From Holophaga sp. (GTDB lineage: Bacteria; Acidobacteriota; Holophagae; Holophagales; Holophagaceae), in the NCBI GenBank assembly GCA_031292735.1, contig JARLGP010000223.1, positions 1-19,153 on the forward strand: a stretch of DNA of 19,153 nucleotides, written 5' to 3'. The notes under the pieces were generated by a model. The model was given only the letters and a program-made list of their open reading frames with translations, searched no databases and had not been told where the DNA came from. Position numbers and translations under genes: made by a program. Positions 8,157 through 14,948 of this stretch are shown in pieces. Each line of letters starts with the position of its first letter. Positions within the stretch are counted from its first letter, which is position 1.

Positions 8157-8222
8157 GCGGACTGTGATCCGCAGCAAGGGAAGATCGTGGGAGAATTCCC
8201 CGCCCATCAGATCCCTGGGCCC

Positions 8223-8229
8223 GGAGGTG
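8223..8229 (+). promoter_or_regulatory. Strong ribosome binding site pointing to a TTG start for the TPR protein
   Basis: GGAGGTG with seven bases from its GGAGG core to the TTG at 8235. This is far better than the site before the in-frame GTG at 8187. Confidence 0.65.
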
Positions 8230-8234
8230 CACCC

Positions 8235-8819
8235 TTGAACCGCAATCTCGTGTCAGGTCTCGCCATTGGCGTTTTCGCCGGGTTCCTGGGCGGCTACTTC
8301 GTCGGGGCTGGCCACAGCAACGATGACGCCCCCGCCATCACCGCCGCGGCCCCCCCCTCCGGCCCCGCGCCCGGGCAGCCCCGGCCGGACCCCATGGTGT
8401 ACCAGGAGCGGATCGCGGCCAACCAGAAGGTGGTAGCGGCCGATCCCAGGAACGAGGCGGCCTGGGTGGCCCTGGGCAACGACTATTTCGACCTGCAGCA
8501 GGCCCAGAACGCGGTGGACGCCTACGCCAAGGCCCTGGCCCTGGCGCCCAACAACCCCGACGTGCTCACCGACCAGGGGGTCATGTACCGCCAGTTGGGG
8601 GCCTTCGACAAGGCGCTGGCCGACTTCAAGAAGGCCAGCACCCTCAATCCCAAGCATGTGCAGAGCCTCTTCAACCTGGGCATCGTCTACGCCCAGGACC
8701 TGAAGAACCCCGCCGCCGCCCTCAAGGCCTGGAACAAGGCCATCGAGGTGGCCCCGGACAGCCCCCAGGCCGCCCAGGCCCGGCAGCTGGTGGCAGGCCT
8801 CCCACAGCAGAAGCCTTGA
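8235..8819 (+). CDS. Membrane-anchored tetratricopeptide repeat (TPR) protein
   Basis: A small protein of 194 residues. With the TTG start it opens with a hydrophobic segment (NRNLVSGLAIGVFAGFLGGY, about residues 2-21), an uncleaved anchor or signal segment. A Pro/Ala-rich spacer follows, then three consecutive 34-residue TPR units at about 73-106, 107-140 and 141-175 (for example ALGNDYFDLQQAQNAVDAYA and LFNLGIVYAQDLKNPAAAL). These should form a helical scaffold for protein contacts on the outer face of the inner membrane. It resembles the TPR part of CcmH/NrfG-type cytochrome biogenesis proteins, but nothing nearby supports that role and I assign no function. It follows hmgA by 78 bp on the same strand and meets pncB tail to tail with three bases between the stops. 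An alternative start at GTG 8187 would add 16 residues ahead of the anchor. Confidence 0.88.
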   Translation: MNRNLVSGLAIGVFAGFLGGYFVGAGHSNDDAPAITAAAPPSGPAPGQPRPDPMVYQERIAANQKVVAADPRNEAAWVALGNDYFDLQQAQNAVDAYAKALALAPNNPDVLTDQGVMYRQLGAFDKALADFKKASTLNPKHVQSLFNLGIVYAQDLKNPAAALKAWNKAIEVAPDSPQAAQARQLVAGLPQQKP

Positions 8820-8822
8820 TTT

Positions 8823-10034
8823 TCACTCCGGGTGGTTGAACACCTGGCGCAGGTAGGCCAGGAAGCCCTGGTCCTCGCACATGGTCTTGCCGGGGGAGTC
8901 GGACAGCTTGGCCACCGGCTGCCCCGCGCAGCTGACCATCTTCATCACGATGTTCAGGGACGGGTGCGGGGTGTCGTTGGTGAGATCGGTGCCGATACCG
9001 AAGTTGGCGGTGATCCGGTCCCGGAAGTGCCGGTGGATCTCGATGGCCCGGGGCAGGTTGAGCGCGTCGGAAAACACCAGCCGCTTGGTCCTGGGGTCGA
9101 TCCGCAGCTTCCGGTAGTGGGCGATGGCCTGTTCGCCCCAGTGGATGGGGTCGCCGGAATCGTGGCGCAGGCCGTCGAACAGCTTGGCGAAGTACAGATC
9201 GAAGTCGGCCAGGAAAGCGTCCATGCCCACCACATCGGTGAGGGCGATGCCCAGGTCGCCGCGGAACTCCTGCACCCATGCCTCCAGCCCGGCCTTCTGG
9301 AAATCCCGCAGCCGGGAGCCGAAGGCCTGGTAGGCCTGCAGGTACTCGTGGGCCATGGTGCCGGCCGGCACCAGCCCGAACTTGCGGGCCAGGTAGACGT
9401 TGGAGGTGCCGCGGAAGTGGTCCGGCAGCTCCCGGGCGAAGGTGGCCACCACCTCCTCGTGCCAATCCCCCGAATAGCGCCGGCGCAGCCCGAAATCCAT
9501 GAACAGGAACGGGAAGGCCTGCCCGGCCGAGGGTTCCGCGGCATAGGCCTTCACCAGCCGGATCTTCTCCCGCAGCCGGTCCCGGGCCGCGTCCAGGATG
9601 GCCGGTCCCGCCGGCAGGCGCCGGTAGTAGAGTTCGTTGACGATGTAGAGCACGTATACTTCGAACGCCATCACGTGGGCGATGGGCCCGGCCGCCTTGA
9701 TGACCAGGTCGCCGCCGCGGGTGGTCACCGTGATGAAGTGGCGCTGGAAGCGGAAGATGGTCAGGTAGTCCACGAAATCGCTCTTGATGAAGCGCAGCCC
9801 GCGCAGGTAGTCCAGCTCGCCCTGGGTGAAGGTGAGCGTGCACAGGTGGTCCAGCTGCGCTTCCAGCTCGTCCTTGAGCTCCGCCAGCGGGTAGGCCGGC
9901 TCGTTCCGGCACATGAAGGCATACTCCGCCTGGGCCCCCGGGTGGCTGTGCAGCAGCGCCTGCCACATGGTGAACTTGTACAGGTCGTTGGCCAGCAGGC
10001 TGGTGACGACCGGTGTTCCAGATCCATTCAACAT
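8823..10034 (-). CDS. pncB: Nicotinate phosphoribosyltransferase
   Basis: A 403-residue enzyme, the usual bacterial PncB length. It makes nicotinate mononucleotide from nicotinate and phosphoribosyl pyrophosphate, with ATP hydrolysis, in the salvage route to NAD. Family landmarks run in order: LLANDLYKFTMWQA at the N-terminus, FGLRRRYSG, GTMAHEYLQAYQ with His229 (the position phosphorylated in the Salmonella enzyme), DGLRHDSGDPIHWGEQA (His291), and GIGTDLTND in the phosphate-binding region. All are intact. AAGGA lies six bases upstream of the ATG, within a small inverted repeat. It is divergent from the Rossmann-fold gene, with 83 bp between starts. I see no other NAD genes. Confidence 0.96.
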   Translation of the reverse strand: MLNGSGTPVVTSLLANDLYKFTMWQALLHSHPGAQAEYAFMCRNEPAYPLAELKDELEAQLDHLCTLTFTQGELDYLRGLRFIKSDFVDYLTIFRFQRHFITVTTRGGDLVIKAAGPIAHVMAFEVYVLYIVNELYYRRLPAGPAILDAARDRLREKIRLVKAYAAEPSAGQAFPFLFMDFGLRRRYSGDWHEEVVATFARELPDHFRGTSNVYLARKFGLVPAGTMAHEYLQAYQAFGSRLRDFQKAGLEAWVQEFRGDLGIALTDVVGMDAFLADFDLYFAKLFDGLRHDSGDPIHWGEQAIAHYRKLRIDPRTKRLVFSDALNLPRAIEIHRHFRDRITANFGIGTDLTNDTPHPSLNIVMKMVSCAGQPVAKLSDSPGKTMCEDQGFLAYLRQVFNHPE

Positions 10035-10042
10035 GTCCCGTC

Positions 10043-10058
10043 CTTCGCAATGCCGAAG
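10043..10058 (-). promoter_or_regulatory. Small hairpin overlapping the pncB ribosome binding site
   Basis: On the minus strand CTTCG-GCATTG-CGAAG forms a 5-bp inverted repeat. Its second arm runs into the GAAGGA ribosome site just before the pncB ATG. It could be a weak RNA hairpin limiting translation or half of an operator, and such short repeats also arise by chance. Confidence 0.3.
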
Positions 10059-10117
10059 CTTTCACTTTAGACTATGGCCATGAAGATGGACGCCATTCTG
10101 CCGGGCCCGGTGCTCTG

Positions 10118-10978
10118 ATGCACGTCCTGGTGGCGGGCTGCGGCTGGCTGGGCACGGCGGTGGCGGCGGCCCTGCTGGAACGGGGCGACCGGGTGACCGG
10201 GGTGCGTCGCGATCCCGGCCGGGCCGAGGCGCTCCGGCCCCTGGGCGTCGAGCCCCTGGCCCTGGACCTGGCCGATCCGGCCGCGGCGGACCGGATCCCG
10301 CACGGGGTGGAGGCCATCCTCGCCCTGCAGGCCGCCGGCGCGGGCCCCGAAGACTACCGCCGGGCCTACCTCCAGGCCAACGCCACCCTGCTGCGGGCGG
10401 CCCAACGGCTGGATCTGGCGGCGCTGGTGTATTCGGGCTCCACCGGGGTGTTCGGCCAGCGGGACGGCTCGCAGGTGGACGAGGCCACCCCGCCGGCGCC
10501 GGATTCCGCCACCGCCCGGGTGCTGGCCGAAGCCGAGCGGCTGCTGCTGGGCGCCGCCGGGATCCCGGTGCGCATCGTTCGGCTGTCCGGGCTGTACGGC
10601 CCTGCCCGCACCGGGCTGATCGGGCGGGTGCGCAGCGGCGCCCTGGCCCTGGGACCGGGCGACGGCGCCTGGATGAACTTCTGCCACCGGGACGACGCCG
10701 TGGCGGCCATCCTCGCCGCCCTGGACCGGGGCCGGGACGGGGCCGTCTACCATGCCAGCGATGCCCGGCCCATGCGCCGCCGGGAGGTGGTCCGGCTGGT
10801 GGCCGAGGGCCTGGGGATCCCGCCGCCCCAGGCGGCCGGGACCCCCGCCGTGGCCGGCCCCGATCGCCGGATCAGCGGAACGCGCACCCGGACCGAACTG
10901 GCCCTGGAACTGCGCTGGCCGACCCTGGGCCAGGGGCTGGCGGACACCTTCCGCTCTTCCGGACTTGCCATCGAATAA
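10118..10978 (+). CDS. YeeZ-like NAD(P)-binding Rossmann (extended SDR) protein
   Basis: A 286-residue protein related to the sugar epimerase side of the extended short-chain dehydrogenase group. It begins with a dinucleotide site (VLVAGCGWLG, GxGxxG at residues 7-12). Later segments match the E. coli YeeZ pattern: LVYSGSTGVFG, ATARVLAEAERLL, VRIVRLSGLYGPAR and FCHRDDAVAAIL. The usual catalytic YxxxK is missing, since Val stands where Tyr would be (ARVLAEAE), as in YeeZ. It may therefore bind NAD(P) without classical SDR chemistry. The ATG at 10118 is chosen because it puts the Rossmann strand at the N-terminus; an upstream ATG at 10013 would run back into pncB. No strong ribosome site is visible. 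It is followed by an A+T-rich region before the prepilin genes. The substrate is unknown. Confidence 0.85.
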   Translation: MHVLVAGCGWLGTAVAAALLERGDRVTGVRRDPGRAEALRPLGVEPLALDLADPAAADRIPHGVEAILALQAAGAGPEDYRRAYLQANATLLRAAQRLDLAALVYSGSTGVFGQRDGSQVDEATPPAPDSATARVLAEAERLLLGAAGIPVRIVRLSGLYGPARTGLIGRVRSGALALGPGDGAWMNFCHRDDAVAAILAALDRGRDGAVYHASDARPMRRREVVRLVAEGLGIPPPQAAGTPAVAGPDRRISGTRTRTELALELRWPTLGQGLADTFRSSGLAIE

Positions 10979-10990
10979 ATAATTATTAAT
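10973..10990 (-). repeat. A/T motif, left copy of an inverted pair flanking the first prepilin
   Basis: The minus-strand reading ATTAATAATTATTTATTC matches the plus-strand ATTAATAATTATTATTC at 11790-11806 except for one extra T. It overlaps the stop codon of the Rossmann-fold gene. Confidence 0.6.
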
Positions 10991-11072
10991 ATTAACCCTA
11001 GAATTCACCTGGGACCAAGTCATGGTCTATCTTGGTGTCAACAAAATAAACTAATAATTTACAGGATGTCTC
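10979..11072 (+). promoter_or_regulatory. A+T-rich leader of the prepilin cluster
   Basis: These 94 bp are far richer in A and T than anything around them and carry the ribosome site AGGA (11063-11066) for the first prepilin. An inverted repeat, ACCAAG (11014-11019) with CTTGGT (11031-11036), could form a 6-bp hairpin or bind a regulator; GACCA-AGTCA-TGGTC (11013-11027) overlaps it. Several TATAAT-like strings exist in the A/T tract, so I cannot name one -10. The region is the natural place for the promoter of this locus. Confidence 0.5.
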
Positions 11073-11762
11073 TTGGGCAACCGATCGACGTTCCCGAAGG
11101 CCGGCGGGTTCACCCTCGTGGAGGCCGCCGTCGCCATCGCCGTGGTGGCCATCCTGGCTGGAATCATCATTCCCCTGGTGCTGAAAAGCGTGCATGACGC
11201 CCGCTACGCCCGGGCCCGGAACGACATCCAGGTGATCGTGGCCGCCATCGCCAACCAGATGAAGGACACCGGGCGGCGCCCCACCCATGACGGGGGACCG
11301 GCGGCGGGAAATGCCTCGGGGGTGGGCGATGTCCTGTGGTTTTCCGGGGGCGAAATGCCCCGGGCGGGCGGAGTCCCGCAGGTGATGGCCGGCCATTACG
11401 ACGAGAACAATTCCTTCGAGAACCTGTTCGCGCTTTCCGGTCATGCCGGCAACGAGTTGTTCGGCCTGGAGGCTGCGCCCGCCCAGGGCGAAGCCCAGTA
11501 CCGGGGCCCCTACCTGGGCACCGACATGGCCCGCAAGAGCGACCCGTGGGGCCACGCCTACCTGATCCTCGGCTACGACGGCTTCGGCCAGCGCACGGAC
11601 GGTCCCATCTGGGTGGTTTCCGCGGGCGAGGCGGGCGACCTGGCTCCGGCCAACACGGCGACCGGGGTCCCGGGGGGCGCCGTTCCCCAGGACCAGCAGG
11701 TGCCGGTGTGGGATTACACCGCCGCCGGGTCGGAAACCAACATCGCGGTGCGCGTCCATTGA
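11073..11762 (+). CDS. Type IV prepilin-like / GspG-like pseudopilin, copy 1
   Basis: A 229-residue protein with a class III prepilin signal. A 12-residue basic leader ends in Gly12, followed by FTLVEAAVAIAVVAILAGII, with Phe at +1 and Glu at +5 of the mature chain. Prepilin peptidase should cut after Gly12. The hydrophobic helix is followed by an amphipathic helix (DARYARARNDIQVIVAAIAN). A long Gly-rich region comes next, then YRGPYLGTDMARKSDPWGHA, which recalls the DPWG core of GspG. The acidic calcium loop of GspG is absent. The last strand, ETNIAVRVH, is shared with the next two genes. The start is TTG at 11073 with AGGA six bases upstream; an ATG at 11066 is out of frame. It is predicted to be an inner-membrane protein that can assemble into a short fibre. 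Confidence 0.9.
   Translation: MGNRSTFPKAGGFTLVEAAVAIAVVAILAGIIIPLVLKSVHDARYARARNDIQVIVAAIANQMKDTGRRPTHDGGPAAGNASGVGDVLWFSGGEMPRAGGVPQVMAGHYDENNSFENLFALSGHAGNELFGLEAAPAQGEAQYRGPYLGTDMARKSDPWGHAYLILGYDGFGQRTDGPIWVVSAGEAGDLAPANTATGVPGGAVPQDQQVPVWDYTAAGSETNIAVRVH
11109..11230 (+). repeat. Conserved prepilin 5' segment, repeated at 11939-12060 and 12623-12744
   Basis: From the mature Phe codon (TTCACCCTCGTGGA) the three prepilin genes share about 120 bp that differ mainly at third positions. The middle parts are much more variable, and similarity returns at the GPYLGTDMA-DPWG block and the C-terminal strand. This indicates tandem gene duplication. Confidence 0.85.
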
Positions 11763-11789
11763 CAAAAGGCCTCCGGTTCGCAAAAAAAA

Positions 11790-11806
11790 ATTAATAATTA
11801 TTATTC
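11790..11806 (+). repeat. A/T motif, right copy of an inverted pair flanking the first prepilin
   Basis: ATTAATAATTATTATTC is the inverted partner of the motif at 10973-10990. The two copies lie about 800 bp apart, one on each side of the first prepilin gene. Confidence 0.6.
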
Positions 11807-11910
11807 TGTGACCTATATTGAGGATGAATACCTTGGCACTTCCGTTTCCAACGACATTATAAACAAACAACAATTTGTAACCACGTCCAAGGATTCTGAC
11901 TTTTGAGCCT

Positions 11911-11914
11911 GGAG
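11911..11914 (+). promoter_or_regulatory. Ribosome binding site deciding the start of prepilin copy 2
   Basis: GGAG six bases before ATG 11921 gives the compact leader MVKQKG, matching MNRTKG of copy 3. The upstream in-frame TTG at 11903 has no such site. Confidence 0.6.
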
Positions 11915-11920
11915 CACGAC

Positions 11921-12586
11921 ATGGTCAAGCAAAAAGGATTCACCCTCGTGGAAGCGGCCGTGGCCATCGGCGTGGTTGCCATCCTTTCCGGCATCATCAT
12001 CCCCCTGGTGTTGAAGAGCGTGCGTGATGCCCGGAACGCCCAGGCCAGGAACGACATCAATGTCATCGCGGCGGCCATCGCCAGCCAGCTGAAGGATACC
12101 GGCACCCGCCCCAGGGCCGCCGGGGGGGGCGCCGTGAACAATGCCACGGGGGCCGGCCCCGCCATCTGGTTCTCGGGGGGCACACCGCCGGATGTGGTGA
12201 CGGTGGCCGGCGCCGCTGGCATCCCGCTGCCCCCAGCGGACGCCAACACCTTCGTGAACCTGTTCACCCACCCCAACCATGACGGCAACGAGCTGTTCAA
12301 CATCGTCGCCGCCGCGGGCGACGAGTTCCAGTACAAGGGCCCCTACCTGGGCACCGACATGGCCGAAAAGACCGACCCCTGGGGGCGCGCCTACCTGATC
12401 CTCGGCTACAACGAGCGGGGGCAAATCAACGGCGGCACGATCTGGGTGGTTTGCGCGGGGGAGCAGAAGACCATCCTCGACGTCAACCTGCCTGCCCCCC
12501 CGGCGGCTGGCGCCGGTCCCTTGGGGCCGGACGCATGGCGCTACACGGGTGGCTCCGCCAGCAACCTCGCGGTCCGGGTCAATTGA
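11921..12586 (+). CDS. Type IV prepilin-like / GspG-like pseudopilin, copy 2
   Basis: A 221-residue paralogue of the genes on either side. The six-residue basic leader MVKQKG is followed by FTLVEAAVAIGVVAILSGII, with cleavage expected after Gly6 and Glu at +5. The N-terminal helix continues as RDARNAQARNDINVIAAAI. The middle is Gly/Ala/Pro-rich and variable, with a WFSGG landmark shared among the copies. The block YKGPYLGTDMAEKTDPWGRA and a final strand SNLAVRVN close the protein. The GspG-type acidic calcium loop is not seen. It is preceded by its own A+T-rich spacer and candidate promoter, so it may be expressed independently of copy 1. Copy 3 follows after 18 bp. It is expected to be an inner-membrane, periplasm-facing fibre subunit. 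Confidence 0.92.
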   Translation: MVKQKGFTLVEAAVAIGVVAILSGIIIPLVLKSVRDARNAQARNDINVIAAAIASQLKDTGTRPRAAGGGAVNNATGAGPAIWFSGGTPPDVVTVAGAAGIPLPPADANTFVNLFTHPNHDGNELFNIVAAAGDEFQYKGPYLGTDMAEKTDPWGRAYLILGYNERGQINGGTIWVVCAGEQKTILDVNLPAPPAAGAGPLGPDAWRYTGGSASNLAVRVN

Positions 12587-12604
12587 TCACTTAAGGGGTC
12601 TTCC

Positions 12605-13255
12605 ATGAATCGAACGAAAGGTTTCACCCTCGTGGAGGCCGCCGTCGCCATCGGCGTGGTGGCCATTCTTTCCGGCATCATCATCCCCCTGGTGCTGAAA
12701 AACGTCCGGGATGCCCGCAACGCCCGGGCCCGGAGCGACATCAAGGTGATCGCGGGCGCCATCGCCAGCCAGCTGAAGGACACCGGTTCCCGGCCCACCG
12801 CCGCCGGCGGCCCGGGCGGATCCACCGGCGCGGCCGATGCCATCTGGTTCTCCGGCGGCCAGTCGCCCACGGTGGGCGGCGTCAACCTGCTGGGGGGTGC
12901 ACCGGAAGTCAACAACACCTTGGGCAACCTGCTGGCGGTGGCCGGCAACGGCGGCAACCCCTTGTTCAACCTGATGGCGGTGGCCGGCCCCGGCCGAGCC
13001 CAGTACCGGGGCCCCTACCTGGGCACCGACATGGCCCAGAAGAGCGACCCCTGGGGCCGCGCCTATCTGGTGCTGGGCTACAACGAGGCCGGCCAGGCCA
13101 GCAACGGACCGATCTGGGTGATTTCCGCTGGGGAGGCGGGAACCATCGCCATGAACAACGTGGTCGATCCCGCCGCCGGGGGGAATGTGCACCCGCCCGC
13201 CTGGGATTACACCCTCGCCGGCTCCGAAACCAACATCGCGGTGCGGGTCAACTAG
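12605..13255 (+). CDS. Type IV prepilin-like / GspG-like pseudopilin, copy 3
   Basis: A 216-residue paralogue. The leader MNRTKG precedes FTLVEAAVAIGVVAILSGII, with cleavage after Gly6 and Glu at +5. It shares with copies 1 and 2 the amphipathic helix (RDARNARARSDIKVIAGAIA), WFSGG, YRGPYLGTDMAQKSDPWGRA, the ISAGEAG turn and the C-terminal ETNIAVRVN. AAGGGG shortly before the ATG is a good ribosome site. It lies 18 bp after copy 2 and 24 bp before the ATPase gene, so it is the copy most directly tied to the assembly machinery. Which copy is the major subunit cannot be told from sequence alone. Confidence 0.92.
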   Translation: MNRTKGFTLVEAAVAIGVVAILSGIIIPLVLKNVRDARNARARSDIKVIAGAIASQLKDTGSRPTAAGGPGGSTGAADAIWFSGGQSPTVGGVNLLGGAPEVNNTLGNLLAVAGNGGNPLFNLMAVAGPGRAQYRGPYLGTDMAQKSDPWGRAYLVLGYNEAGQASNGPIWVISAGEAGTIAMNNVVDPAAGGNVHPPAWDYTLAGSETNIAVRVN

Positions 13256-13279
13256 CCCGCCTCCCCACGGAGCCCTGCC

Positions 13280-14947
13280 ATGAGCCATGATGCCGCACCG
13301 GGCCGCAAGCGGCTGGGCGAGCGCCTGCTGGAACGCGGCCTGCTCACGGCGCACCAGCTGGACCTGGCCCTGCAGGAACAGATGCGCACCGCCGCGCTGC
13401 TGGGCGAGATCCTGCTGCAGCTGGGCTTCGTCACCGCCCGCAGCCTGGCCGGGGTGCTGGCCGAACAGGGCGGGGTGGCCCTGGTGGACCTGGCCGACCG
13501 GGAGATCGCCCCGGAGGCGCTGGCCCTGGTGCCGGAGGCCACCGCCCGCCGGCTGCGGGTGCTGCCCCTGGGGCTGGACCGGCAGGAGCTGCACCTGGCC
13601 ATGGCCAACATCTTCGATCTGGACGCCCTGGCGGAAGTGGAGCAGCTCACCGGGCGGCGGGTGACGGTGGCCTGCGCCACCGAGGAGGAGCTCCAGGCCC
13701 GCACCGCCCAGGCCTACGGCGGCGGCCGGACCATGGAGGGGGTGATCGAGGAGGCGATCCGGCTGGCCGAAGGCGAGCACACTCCGGAAACGGAACTGCC
13801 CATCTCCAGCCTGGTGGACCACCTGCTGCAGAAGGCCCTGCGCGACCGGGCCACGGACCTGCACATCCAGCCGGAGGAGCGCACCCTGGTCACCCGGTTC
13901 CGGGTGGACGGCTCGCTGGTGCAGGGCCCCAGCCTGCCCAAGGGCCTGCAGCCGGCGGTGCTGTCCCGGCTCAAGGTGATGGCCGAAGTGGACATCGCCG
14001 AATCCCGCCGGCCCCAGGACGGCCGGTTCCGGCTGCCCCACGGCCGGCGCAGCTACGATGTGCGGGCCAGCTTCCTGCCCGCCCAGCACGGGGAGAAGGT
14101 GGTGCTGCGCTTCCTGGACAAGTCCAACCTGATCCTGGGCCTGGACCAGCTGGGCATGCCGGCCTGGGTGCTGCGCCAGTTCACCGCCATGCTCGCGCGC
14201 TCCCACGGGGTGGTACTGGCCACCGGCCCCACCGGCTCGGGCAAGACCACCACCCTCTACTCGGCCCTCAACCAGCTCAACAGCGCCGACCGCTGCATCG
14301 TCACGGTGGAAGACCCGGTGGAGTACGAACTGCCCCTGGTCACCCAGGTGTCGGTGAACCTGAAGGCCGACCGGACCTTCGCCTCGGGCCTGCGCGCCAT
14401 CCTGCGCCAGGACCCGGACATCATCCTGGTGGGCGAGATCCGCGACCCGGAAACCGCCGCCATCGCCCTGCGCGCGGCCATGACCGGGCACCTGGTGCTC
14501 ACCACCCTGCACACCAACGATCCGGTGGGCGCCATCCCCCGGCTGAAGGACCTGGGCGCCTCCAGCCTGGAGCTGGCCGCGGCCCTCCTGGGCATCCACG
14601 CCCAGCGTCTGGTCCGGCTGAACTGCCCGGTCTGCATCGAGATGTACCAGCCGGAGGCGGAGGCCCTGGCCCAGCTCAAGCACCCCGAGCGCGGCTTCTG
14701 GATGAAGGGCGCCGGCTGCCCGGCCTGCGGCTTCACCGGGATCAAGGGCCGGAGGGCGGTGCACGACCTGCTCCCGGTGACCCCCCAGGTGCGCGAGCTG
14801 ATCGCCCGCGGCGCCCCCCTGGGCGAGATCGAAGCCCAGGCCCGGGCCCAGGGCAAGACCAGCCTGCACGAGCACGCCCTGGCCCTGGCCGAGGAGGGCA
14901 TCATCTCCCTGGAAGAGGCGCTCCGGGTGACCGTGGCGGACGCCTGA
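13280..14947 (+). CDS. gspE: GspE/PilB-type secretion ATPase
   Basis: A 555-residue cytoplasmic hexameric ATPase that powers pilus or pseudopilus assembly. It has an N-terminal GspE/MshE-N type helical region (about residues 9-160) starting KRLGERLLERGLLTAHQLDL. The ATPase core carries the Walker A motif GPTGSGKTTT (Lys322), the Asp box VTVEDPVEY, Walker B DIILVGEIRD (Asp380 to Glu386) and the His box GHLVLTTLHTND. Two CxxC pairs (Cys449/Cys452 and Cys480/Cys483) form the zinc-binding tetracysteine site of extension ATPases. That site separates it from PilT retraction motors. GGAG lies seven bases before the ATG. gspF follows after one base. I use the gsp name because of the GspG-like pilins and the GspL-type fusion downstream, but PilB would fit equally on sequence alone. 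Confidence 0.95.
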   Translation: MSHDAAPGRKRLGERLLERGLLTAHQLDLALQEQMRTAALLGEILLQLGFVTARSLAGVLAEQGGVALVDLADREIAPEALALVPEATARRLRVLPLGLDRQELHLAMANIFDLDALAEVEQLTGRRVTVACATEEELQARTAQAYGGGRTMEGVIEEAIRLAEGEHTPETELPISSLVDHLLQKALRDRATDLHIQPEERTLVTRFRVDGSLVQGPSLPKGLQPAVLSRLKVMAEVDIAESRRPQDGRFRLPHGRRSYDVRASFLPAQHGEKVVLRFLDKSNLILGLDQLGMPAWVLRQFTAMLARSHGVVLATGPTGSGKTTTLYSALNQLNSADRCIVTVEDPVEYELPLVTQVSVNLKADRTFASGLRAILRQDPDIILVGEIRDPETAAIALRAAMTGHLVLTTLHTNDPVGAIPRLKDLGASSLELAAALLGIHAQRLVRLNCPVCIEMYQPEAEALAQLKHPERGFWMKGAGCPACGFTGIKGRRAVHDLLPVTPQVRELIARGAPLGEIEAQARAQGKTSLHEHALALAEEGIISLEEALRVTVADA

Positions 14948-14948
14948 G

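Larger units (their letters stand above)
11763..11920 (+). promoter_or_regulatory. A+T-rich spacer with a probable promoter for the second prepilin
   Basis: This 158-bp gap is the longest in the window. It holds a run of nine A at 11782-11790, then the A/T motif to 11806. A sigma-70 style pair is visible: TTGGCA (11833-11838, five of six) and TATAAA (11858-11863, five of six) with a long 19-base spacer. That would give a leader of about 50 bases. Overlapping it, TGGCAC-N5-TTTCC (11834-11849) fits the sigma-54 -24 box perfectly but lacks the G of the -12 GC, so sigma-54 control is only a possibility. No terminator hairpin is seen after the first prepilin. Confidence 0.4.

Noticed and set aside
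8157..8172. GCGGA-CTGTGA-TCCGC inverted repeat after the hmgA stop considered as a terminator
   Set aside because: The stem is only five base pairs and no run of T follows, so it is unlikely to terminate transcription.
11781..11806. Run of A followed by A/T tract considered as a terminator of prepilin 1
   Set aside because: No stable G+C stem precedes a T run on the plus strand. Read on the minus strand, the T run has no hairpin before it either.
10973..11806. Inverted A/T motifs considered as ends of a transposable element
   Set aside because: There is no transposase between them, no target-site duplication is seen, and the enclosed gene is a paralogue of its neighbours. The pair is reported as a regulatory or structural oddity instead.
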